A stretch of 11,015 nucleotides of DNA, taken from positions 1 to 11,015 of the forward strand of contig CAMTDY010000095.1 of NCBI GenBank assembly GCA_947070915.1, in the 5' to 3' direction. A model generated the notes under the pieces. It made no database searches. It was given only the letters and a program-made list of their open reading frames with translations, and was not told the origin of the DNA. Shown here piece by piece: positions 5,233-11,015 of this stretch. This DNA comes from an uncultured Roseburia sp. (lineage in GTDB: Bacteria > Bacillota > Clostridia > Lachnospirales > Lachnospiraceae). Each line of letters starts with the position of its first letter. Position 1 is the first letter of the stretch. Both the position numbers and the translations under genes were made by a program.

Positions 5233-7443
5233 ATGGAGAAGATGATGGAACGAGGGGTGGAGATCATAGCGGGAAATACGATGTTGGTTCATATCGTTGA
5301 TATCTGTACAGTCACTTCGGCGGTTGTTTTATTCTTATTGATGATCCGTCCACTGATGAAACGGCTGCCAAGGATCGGTATGTACATACTTTGGTTCCTG
5401 GTGCTTGTACGGATTCTCTGTCCTGCCACAGTAAACGGGATATATGGACTGCTGCCGGAGAAGGTAGAACAGTCAATAGGGAGTATTGGCAGTTATATGC
5501 AGGTGGAAGGGATCGTGGAGAAGATAGAAATGCGGCGGCGGAATACATATGGAGGAAGCGCCAATGGTTACCGGCTGCCAAAAGAGATCCAGATCAGGCG
5601 GGAGGATACCCCGCGATTGTCCCCCAGAGAAGACAAAGCCGGGAAACCGGCGGCGTTGGAAAAGACAACTGCCGTCAGAGGTAAAGTTCAGGAGACGGAT
5701 AAAGGAAAGACGATGGATGTCCTGAAACAGCTGAGACAGTTTCAAGCAGGAGAGTGGCTGCTGGTGATCTGGGGGGCCGGAGTTTTCTGCTGCTGGCTGT
5801 ACATGGTTTTTTCGATCCTTCGGACACGCTGGCGGTATTCTGACGCCCTGTGGCTGCATGATAATGTATATCAGCATCCGCTGGCAGATAATTCTTTTGT
5901 GATGGGGCTGCTGCCCCCGAAGATTTATGTATCGGAGAATCTTTCTGCGGAAGACAGGAGGTATGTCCTGTGTCATGAACAGGTACATATCGCCAGGAAA
6001 GATTACCTGGTAAAACCGCTGGCATTTACTATATTTTCTCTTTTATGGTTTAATCCGCTGATCTGGGCAGCTTACTATTTTATGATGAAGGATATGGAGA
6101 TATCCTGTGACGAAGCGGTGATCCGGAAACTCGGCTGCCAGGAGAGGGAGTATTACTCACATCTGCTGCTCTCCCTGGCATCTGGAAGAAGGATGGCGGT
6201 GAGCCAGAATCCAGGATTCAGCGCAGGGACAGTGAAGGAGCGTATCCTTAGTGTGATGCGCTACCGGAGACCGGGGCGGGCAGTTACGGTCATGCTCTGT
6301 GCCGCGGTGGTGCTGTGTGGCTGCGGCATCGTGTCAGAACCGGTGAAAAAGGTGGAAAGTATGCCGGAAAAACAGGAGAAAGGTCTCTGGGTGGAAAAGG
6401 ATATGGGGCTCAGCATGGACGATGAGGCAGCTGACGAATATAATAAGAAGCATCAGAAAAAAGGAGAGGAAACCATATTAAGTCAGAGACCTTTGGAATG
6501 TGTCCTGGATTCCCGGGGAAAGCCGGTGCAGTTTGTCAAGCTGGATGATGAGAAAGAGAAAGAGGTTTCGTACAGTAAATTTGAAGGGAATGAAGATGGA
6601 GGCTGGAGTAAGGCAGAAAATACATGGTCTGCCGAATACAAGAAACGGTTTCCTGGCCGGAATTACGATTTGGAACGCTATAAATACGGCTGGGACGGCT
6701 TTTTGTATCTCTACGTGGTCCGGTATAATTTATGCAAAGCGGATGCCTGGTATACAGTAGGTCAAGGGAAGTCCCTGCAGGTATTGGAACGTCATCTTAT
6801 GCGGGTGGATGAAAAAGAAGGGACCATGACAGAGATGCCAGTTATGCAGGAGCCGGAGGGGGAGATGGATTTTGCGGTGGCATCCGATGGGACGATCCTT
6901 TTGGTGGATCAGAGGAACCGGGCGGAGCTTTATAACGGCAGGACATTAGAAAAAACCGGTGAATTTGATATGCCTCAGCGTATGTCCTGTGTATACGCAG
7001 GAGATGGATTCTGGACCTATCTGACTTACGATCAGAAAAGCAAAAAGATCCAGATCCGGCTATTGGATGAGGCAGGGGACAGACTCCAGGATTTTACTAC
7101 AGAGGTAGACTACAAAGGAGAGGCCCGTCCTTTTGCCGCACTGGGAGTGAAGGATAATACCGTTATACTGGCCTGTGGCGAAGGGATATACGAAGCGGAG
7201 CCAGGAGAAAAGAAACTGCGCTACATCTTAGGACACGAAACCGACAATATTTATTATCTTTGGTCAGAACTGTATGGCTATGTAGTAGTGAGTGTTTTCA
7301 AAGGAGATAACGGCGATTATTATGCCGCCATGAAGGAGTACAGGGAGGATACCGCCATCTATCCGGACGAGAGCCCGTATGATCCGACGCTGTTTCTTCA
7401 TTATTCGCAGCTGGGTGATACGGACGGAGGCGGGACAAATTAA
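5233..7443 (+). CDS. BlaR1-like M56 membrane metallopeptidase with a non-penicillin-binding extracellular sensor
   Basis: A 736-residue sensor-protease. Transmembrane helices lie near 17-38, 48-66, 175-196 and 349-366, the BlaR1/MecR1 topology, with a further hydrophobic stretch at 263-284. The cytoplasmic zinc-protease domain has HEQVH (248-252) and the downstream MEISCDEAV, with Glu289 as likely third ligand. KERILSVM (335-342) precedes the last helix, as is typical of the family. The loop between helices 2 and 3 (about 68-175) is long and charged. The extracellular C-terminal part (about 370-736) lacks the penicillin-binding SxxK...KTG sensor. Instead it has repeating beta-rich units, for example around 543-580, 584-625 and 632-667, resembling a beta-propeller. 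The presumed role is to bind an envelope or extracellular signal and trigger loss of the upstream repressor. ATG 5233 is used, but the ATGs at 5242 or 5245 fit AGAGGA (5226-5231) equally well. Confidence 0.88.
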   Translation: MEKMMERGVEIIAGNTMLVHIVDICTVTSAVVLFLLMIRPLMKRLPRIGMYILWFLVLVRILCPATVNGIYGLLPEKVEQSIGSIGSYMQVEGIVEKIEMRRRNTYGGSANGYRLPKEIQIRREDTPRLSPREDKAGKPAALEKTTAVRGKVQETDKGKTMDVLKQLRQFQAGEWLLVIWGAGVFCCWLYMVFSILRTRWRYSDALWLHDNVYQHPLADNSFVMGLLPPKIYVSENLSAEDRRYVLCHEQVHIARKDYLVKPLAFTIFSLLWFNPLIWAAYYFMMKDMEISCDEAVIRKLGCQEREYYSHLLLSLASGRRMAVSQNPGFSAGTVKERILSVMRYRRPGRAVTVMLCAAVVLCGCGIVSEPVKKVESMPEKQEKGLWVEKDMGLSMDDEAADEYNKKHQKKGEETILSQRPLECVLDSRGKPVQFVKLDDEKEKEVSYSKFEGNEDGGWSKAENTWSAEYKKRFPGRNYDLERYKYGWDGFLYLYVVRYNLCKADAWYTVGQGKSLQVLERHLMRVDEKEGTMTEMPVMQEPEGEMDFAVASDGTILLVDQRNRAELYNGRTLEKTGEFDMPQRMSCVYAGDGFWTYLTYDQKSKKIQIRLLDEAGDRLQDFTTEVDYKGEARPFAALGVKDNTVILACGEGIYEAEPGEKKLRYILGHETDNIYYLWSELYGYVVVSVFKGDNGDYYAAMKEYREDTAIYPDESPYDPTLFLHYSQLGDTDGGGTN

Positions 7444-7455
7444 TTGTATTAATTT
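7437..7455 (+). terminator. Weak AT-only hairpin at the end of the blaR1-like gene
   Basis: AAATTAAT (7437-7444), loop TGT, ATTAATTT (7448-7455), followed by TTGTTTTTT. The stem is entirely A-T, so termination would be partial at best and read-through into the adaptor genes is plausible. Confidence 0.3.
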
Positions 7456-7465
7456 TGTTTTTTGG

Positions 7466-7494
7466 TTTCATGGTTCGGAAAAATATGTTATAAT
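7466..7494 (+). promoter_or_regulatory. Extended -10 promoter of the adaptor operon
   Basis: TGTTATAAT (7486-7494) is a consensus -10 with the TG extension. The -35 at 17-bp spacing (TTTCAT, 7466-7471) is weak. It lies about 140 nt before the first adaptor gene and has no GGTCTA-type operator near it. Confidence 0.6.
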
Positions 7495-7495
7495 C

Positions 7496-7529
7496 AATAC
7501 GGGTTCCGGGTGATGCCGGAGTCCGTATT
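7496..7529 (+). repeat. Inverted repeat at the predicted transcription start
   Basis: The left arm 7496-7509 (AATACGGGTTCCGG) pairs with 7516-7529 (CCGGAGTCCGTATT) around a 6-nt loop GTGATG. All 14 positions pair, two of them as G-T. It begins 1 nt after the -10, so it spans +1. It could be an operator for a repressor, a 5'-end stabilising RNA hairpin, or both. Confidence 0.7.
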
Positions 7530-7555
7530 CTGGTTTACGCGAAGGCGGGGCGAAA

Positions 7556-7582
7556 ATACCTGCGGGCTGGCCCGCGGGGTAT
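7556..7582 (+). promoter_or_regulatory. GC-rich stem-loop in the adaptor operon leader
   Basis: ATACCTGCGGG and CCCGCGGGGTAT fold with loop CTGG, with a single bulged G and one G-T pair. The stem lies in an unusually GC-rich 5' leader (about 7500-7605). No T-run follows immediately, so it is not a classical terminator. A cis-regulatory RNA role is possible but unproven. Confidence 0.5.
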
Positions 7583-7619
7583 GTGAGCGCGCCAGCGGTT
7601 TTATGAAGGGGTTACGAAT

Positions 7620-7625
7620 GGAGGG
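7620..7625 (+). promoter_or_regulatory. Ribosome binding site favouring a TTG start for the first adaptor
   Basis: GGAGGG is 7 nt upstream of TTG 7633. A competing site, AAGGGG (7606-7611), is 6 nt upstream of the in-frame ATG 7618; the two starts differ by five residues. Confidence 0.5.
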
Positions 7626-7632
7626 AATACAT

Positions 7633-8670
7633 TTGAAAGGAAAAAAGATCATCCCGGTCCTGACGGGATTCAGTTTATGCCTGTGCCTGACCTCCTGTGG
7701 GCTTCTGCCTACAGAGGAAGAATTTGATGCGGCGCCTGTTGTAAAAGAATATGAGGGGGCAGATTTCAATAAAGTCTCTGTGGAAAGAGGCAATCTGGTA
7801 AAGACGGAGGAGATTACCGGCAAATTTAAAGGGACGATAAAAGAAGAGATCCAGACGGATGGAGCAGGTATTGTGAAAAAAATACATGTCCGGAAGGGGC
7901 AGAGGGTGAAAGCCGGGGATAAGATCCTGAGCTATGTGCTCCAGGGCAGCGAAAATACGCTGCGGGAGGCGGAGAACAAGATTGAAAAAATGGAACTGCA
8001 GATCCGCCAGGCAAAGCGGCTGATGAATCTGGAGATTGAGAAGCAGAAAAAGACTGGCGGAAGCAAAAAAGAGATCGATGGCATAAAGCAGCAGTATGAA
8101 CAGGAGATCCGCTCCTATGAATCCAGCCTGAAACTTACGCGGATGGATGCCAGGATCGCCAGGGAAGAGATCGAGGCGGAGGAGGTCACGGCTTCGGTCA
8201 ATGGTGTTGTGACTTTTGTGGATCAGGAAGCGGAGGGGACCTTTGGAGACAGCACCAAACCTACTGTGATCATAGAGGGGGCGACGAAAAACCGTTTTGA
8301 GGCGAACAGCAAATATGCTTCCCATTGTAAGGAGGGGGATGTCGTCACGGTGGAAGTCAAGGGTATGGAGTACAAGGCAACGATCCGGAAAGATAAAGAT
8401 TCCACGGACAGCATTTATTTTTACCCCAATAATAAAGTAAATCTGGAGGAGGGCACCACCTGCATCTATAAGGTAGTGTTAAAAGAGAAAAAAGATGTCC
8501 TGTACCTTCCGTTCTCCATCGTATATACCATGGGGGATAAACATGTGGTTTATTACGAAGATGAAAACGGCCTGAAGACCATGAAGGAAGTTACGGTGGG
8601 GGAAACGATCAATAACTCGGTGGAGATCCTCAGCGGGCTGGAGGAAAATGAACAGGTGATAGCAAATTAA
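7633..8670 (+). CDS. Lipoprotein membrane-fusion/adaptor subunit (HlyD/MacA-like), first of three
   Basis: A 345-residue lipoprotein adaptor from TTG 7633, or 350 residues from ATG 7618; further upstream extension would run into the structured leader. The signal peptide ends in lipobox LTSC (Cys22). Domain order is that of MacA/HlyD adaptors: a first lipoyl half with IQTDGAGIVKKIHVRKGQRVKAGD (72-96; in pieces IQTDGAG, HVRKGQRVKAGD), a coiled-coil hairpin (about 105-182), a second lipoyl half VTASVNGVVTFVD (185-197), a beta-barrel (about 210-285) and a membrane-proximal domain with VLYLPFSIVYT (289-299) ending SGLEENEQVIAN. In Gram-positives such proteins are anchored outside the membrane and work with FtsX/MacB-like ABC permeases. 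It starts the run of three adaptors, 37 nt ahead of the second. Confidence 0.87.
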   Translation: MKGKKIIPVLTGFSLCLCLTSCGLLPTEEEFDAAPVVKEYEGADFNKVSVERGNLVKTEEITGKFKGTIKEEIQTDGAGIVKKIHVRKGQRVKAGDKILSYVLQGSENTLREAENKIEKMELQIRQAKRLMNLEIEKQKKTGGSKKEIDGIKQQYEQEIRSYESSLKLTRMDARIAREEIEAEEVTASVNGVVTFVDQEAEGTFGDSTKPTVIIEGATKNRFEANSKYASHCKEGDVVTVEVKGMEYKATIRKDKDSTDSIYFYPNNKVNLEEGTTCIYKVVLKEKKDVLYLPFSIVYTMGDKHVVYYEDENGLKTMKEVTVGETINNSVEILSGLEENEQVIAN

Positions 8671-8707
8671 GTGCAGAGATAAGTTGTGCACAGAAACGGA
8701 GAATGAT

Positions 8708-9814
8708 ATGAAAAAGATCGTGGGTGTGTGTATGGCAGCCGTTCTTCTTCTGAGTGGCTGCGGTGAGGCGAAGACGGTGGAAGCACCGGAGCTGATCCAG
8801 CCTGTGGGTGTGGATATGGATACGGCAGAGGTGGTAAAGATGGATCTGAGTGGAGTGACAGCATTTTCTGCCCAGATCGTACCCAGTGTGGAGAAGCTTT
8901 CTTTTTTGTCTTCGGGAAGTATTGGCAGCCTCAATGTATCTGTTGGGGACAAGGTAAAGAAGGGACAGCTTCTGGCGACTCTTTCCGTGTCTTCTGGAAA
9001 AATAAAAGATCTGAGGAATGAGATTAAGACACTTAAAGCGCAGAATGAGGACAGGAATAAGCAGGGGCAGTATGATATAGAGATGCTGGAGGAAAATATT
9101 AAGGAGCTGAGAAAACAGCTTTCTAAAGAAAAAGAGTCCTCCAGGATCAAAAAAGTGAAAAAGCAGATCGAAAGTGCAAAAATGGACGTAAAGATTGCGG
9201 AGGAAAAACTGTTGCAGCAAAAGGAACAGCAGCAGCTGGAGATCCGGCAGAAGGAAAGGGAGCTTACCGAGAAGCAGAAAAGCACGAAGGGCGCTAAACT
9301 GTATTCTCCGATAAATGGAGAGGTGATCGGAACGGCAGGAGGAAGCGGATATATGGTACAGGGGGGGGATACCGCCATCCAGGTGGCGAATATGGAGAGA
9401 CCGCGGCTGAAGACAGCCTATGTGTCCTCTTCCCTGATCGCCAAGGCGAACCGCTGTATCGCGGTGATCGACGGGAAAGAGTATGAGATTGAGATCGAGG
9501 AACAGGAACTGTCCAGGGAGGAGATTGAGCGGGGGTCGGCGCCGCCGGAAAATTCCTGGTTTGATTTTAAAGAAGACCATGTACTGGCTGAGGTAGGAAA
9601 TTCTGCTGCTGTAGAACTGCATACGGACTCGGTAAAAGATGCCCTGGTTGTACCGGTCAATGCATTGCTGGGCAGCGGGGAGGAAAAATATGTATATCTG
9701 GTAGAGGGGGACGCCAAGATTAAAACAGCAGTGACTGTAGGGACGCAGACCGATGCCTATGTTCAGCTCGTCACAGGAGTAAAGGAAGGGGATGTTGTAT
9801 ATGTGGAAAGCTAA
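8708..9814 (+). CDS. Lipoprotein membrane-fusion/adaptor subunit, second of three
   Basis: A 368-residue adaptor. ATG 8708 is chosen because CGGAG (8697-8701) is 6 nt upstream and a signal peptide with lipobox LSGC (Cys18) follows directly. The in-frame ATG at 8684 would put a polar stretch ahead of the signal peptide. The first lipoyl half is around 66-92 (LNVSVGDKVKKGQLLATL). A very charged Lys/Glu/Gln coiled coil runs from about 97 to 193. The second lipoyl half is LYSPINGEVIGTAGGSGY (198-215), a clear family signature, then a beta-barrel (about 218-310) and a membrane-proximal end with DALVVPVNALLG (311-322) and TGVKEGDVVYVES. It differs markedly in sequence from its neighbours, so it is not a recent duplicate. 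Its stop overlaps the start of the third adaptor by 14 nt, implying translational coupling. Confidence 0.9.
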   Translation: MKKIVGVCMAAVLLLSGCGEAKTVEAPELIQPVGVDMDTAEVVKMDLSGVTAFSAQIVPSVEKLSFLSSGSIGSLNVSVGDKVKKGQLLATLSVSSGKIKDLRNEIKTLKAQNEDRNKQGQYDIEMLEENIKELRKQLSKEKESSRIKKVKKQIESAKMDVKIAEEKLLQQKEQQQLEIRQKERELTEKQKSTKGAKLYSPINGEVIGTAGGSGYMVQGGDTAIQVANMERPRLKTAYVSSSLIAKANRCIAVIDGKEYEIEIEEQELSREEIERGSAPPENSWFDFKEDHVLAEVGNSAAVELHTDSVKDALVVPVNALLGSGEEKYVYLVEGDAKIKTAVTVGTQTDAYVQLVTGVKEGDVVYVES

Positions 9815-10943
9815 ATGGATCCCGCTGGCTGTCCTGGCAGCCCTTGCCCTGACTGCCTGCGGCGGCAATAGCAGTGAGGATGGGGAAGTTCTTTTGTATG
9901 AAGAAGAAGTATCCGGGGGAGCGGTAGAAGCCGCTGAGGAATATGAGACTGTTACCGTACGCCGGGAGGATTACCAGGAGGTTTATTCCGACACTGGGGA
10001 GCTGGAATATACGGATATTGAGTCGGTCTATATTAATGAAGAGGACGCCGTACTGGACTCCATCAAGGTGAAGAAGGACCAGAGGGTGCGGAAAGGAGAT
10101 GTGCTGGCAGTCTACCATCTGGAGACTTCCAAAACAAAACTGGAAAAACAGAAACTTGTGAACCAGCAGGCAAGAGCACAGTTTGAGTCCGGTCTGGGCA
10201 GCCTGAAGAACAGTCTGTCCCAGGCAGAGCAGGAATATAAGCGCCTTTCAAATGCGGCTGAGAAGAAAATGAAAAGCCTGGAGATCAAAAAGATGCAAAA
10301 AGAAATTGAGGCGTATAAGAAGGGGGAAAAGGAACTGCTTGAACAGGAAAAAGACTATGCCAGGCTGGTGAGAATGCAGTCAGCTACGAAGCTGGTGGCA
10401 AAAAAGGGCGGTGTGGTTACCTCTGTGAGCAAGGATATGGTGGGACAGGATGTGGAATCTTCCCAGAAGATCGTGGAATTCCGGAATAATGACAAATGGC
10501 TGATCAAGGTATCCGATCCGGAGTCTATGCTCAGATATAATATGAAAGTGAAGGTGCGGCTGGGCAAGAATATGAAAAATTACCAGCAGGAGGTGACTGG
10601 CAAAGTGGTGACAGCCAGTGACCTTACCGATGCCGGCAACGCAGATCAGGATGGAGACAATACCATTTACATTGATGTGAGCGATGCGGATAAGAAAAAA
10701 TATGATTTCCGGACAAACAATATTTATATCCATGCAGTATCTTTTGAGGTCAAAGATGCCCTGATGGTGGATGCCAGAGCGGTGGGATCAGAGTCGGTAG
10801 GTTTTACCAATCGATCTTTTGTCTGGGTGCTGGAAAATGGAAATCTTCATAAGCGGTTTATCGTAAGTAATTATAATAATGAAAAAGACTACCTGGTGGC
10901 CCAGGGACTGTCCGAGGGGCAGACACTTGCCATAGTGGAATAA
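9801..10943 (+). CDS. Lipoprotein membrane-fusion/adaptor subunit, third of three
   Basis: A 380-residue adaptor. ATG 9801 is chosen because GGAAGGGGA (9784-9792) overlaps the alternative ATG at 9792 and is correctly spaced for 9801. The signal peptide ends in lipobox LTAC (Cys20), followed by an acidic linker (about 23-50). The first lipoyl half is around 78-107 (VLDSIKVKKDQRVRKGDVLA), the coiled coil about 109-193, and the second half KLVAKKGGVVTSVS (197-210). A barrel region (about 222-315) and a membrane-proximal domain with DALMVDARAVG (319-329) and QGLSEGQTLAIVE follow. The beta-barrel contains an Asp/Asn-rich insertion around 273-287. Its start lies inside the second adaptor and it is followed 16 nt later by an ABC permease, so all belong to one operon. 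Confidence 0.87.
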   Translation: MWKAKWIPLAVLAALALTACGGNSSEDGEVLLYEEEVSGGAVEAAEEYETVTVRREDYQEVYSDTGELEYTDIESVYINEEDAVLDSIKVKKDQRVRKGDVLAVYHLETSKTKLEKQKLVNQQARAQFESGLGSLKNSLSQAEQEYKRLSNAAEKKMKSLEIKKMQKEIEAYKKGEKELLEQEKDYARLVRMQSATKLVAKKGGVVTSVSKDMVGQDVESSQKIVEFRNNDKWLIKVSDPESMLRYNMKVKVRLGKNMKNYQQEVTGKVVTASDLTDAGNADQDGDNTIYIDVSDADKKKYDFRTNNIYIHAVSFEVKDALMVDARAVGSESVGFTNRSFVWVLENGNLHKRFIVSNYNNEKDYLVAQGLSEGQTLAIVE

Positions 10944-10959
10944 GAGAGGAGGGATTCAG

Positions 10960-11015
10960 GTGATTCGTTTTATAAAGCAGAAGCTGATACATAAAAAATG
11001 GATGGTTGTATGCCT
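10960..11015 (+). CDS. FtsX/MacB-like ABC transporter permease, N-terminus only (3' truncated by window)
   Basis: A GTG start at 10960 is preceded by AGGAGGG (10947-10953, 6 nt spacing). The 18 visible codons read MIRFIKQKLIHKKWMVVC, a basic cytoplasmic start running into a hydrophobic helix, the usual opening of FtsX-domain ABC permeases in Lachnospiraceae. The position directly behind three membrane-fusion adaptors supports the call, since such adaptors pair with MacB-type permeases. Eighteen residues cannot prove it; the ATPase partner is presumably further right. Confidence 0.65.
   Translation, partial: MIRFIKQKLIHKKWMVVC

Noticed and set aside
4838..7443. Calling the blaI/blaR1-like pair a beta-lactam resistance locus.
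   Set aside because: No beta-lactamase or PBP2a gene is nearby and the sensor region lacks penicillin-binding motifs.
7462..7617. An in-frame TTG at 7462 extending the first adaptor by more than 50 residues.
   Set aside because: It would start before the predicted promoter, cover the structured leader and bury the lipoprotein signal peptide.
8630..9868. A 412-residue minus-strand frame opposite the second adaptor, and a similar 299-residue one.
   Set aside because: Compositionally odd (Leu/Phe/His or Ser/Phe rich), no ribosome site, and lying opposite a clear coding gene; shadow of the Lys/Glu-rich coiled coil.

Overview
The window looks like the chromosome of a Gram-positive gut Clostridia species, most likely a Lachnospiraceae member in the Blautia / Ruminococcus / Dorea neighbourhood. 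This is an inference from the moderate GC content, strong AGGAGG-type ribosome sites, frequent TTG/GTG starts, an agr-type quorum system, a BlaI/BlaR1-type regulator pair and the characteristic N-terminus of an FtsX-like ABC permease at the right edge. I see no tRNA, rRNA, CRISPR array or insertion sequence.

Left block (1-1496): an agr-type peptide quorum-sensing locus. The C-terminal part of an AgrC-like GHKL histidine kinase runs rightward off the left edge. Facing it on the minus strand are agrB and a 43-residue agrD-like pheromone precursor, too short for most gene callers, at 797-928. A strong bidirectional terminator separates the converging units. The residue that should close the pheromone ring is serine rather than cysteine, so the product would be a lactone instead of a thiolactone.

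Middle block (1500-4680): an AI-2E/PerM-family membrane protein with a near-consensus promoter converges on a cytoplasmic GH13 alpha-glucan hydrolase carrying an unusual C-terminal helical tail. A hairpin lies between them. These two look like ordinary housekeeping or accessory genes.

Right block (4757-11015): a regulated envelope/efflux module. A BlaI-like repressor is preceded by a promoter carrying two identically built 19-bp operators (GGTCTA-N7-TAGAC[C/T]). It is followed by a BlaR1-like M56 membrane metalloprotease whose penicillin-binding sensor is replaced by a beta-rich, propeller-like extracellular region. After a separate promoter with a long inverted repeat at the predicted transcription start and a structured leader come three different lipoprotein membrane-fusion/adaptor subunits in a row, then the first 18 codons of an FtsX/MacB-like ABC permease. 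The reading I favour is that the metalloprotease senses an extracellular ligand, cleaves the repressor, and the adaptor-ABC machinery handles a peptide, antibiotic or lipid substrate. That functional link is inferred from gene order only; the adaptor promoter itself lacks the repressor operators.
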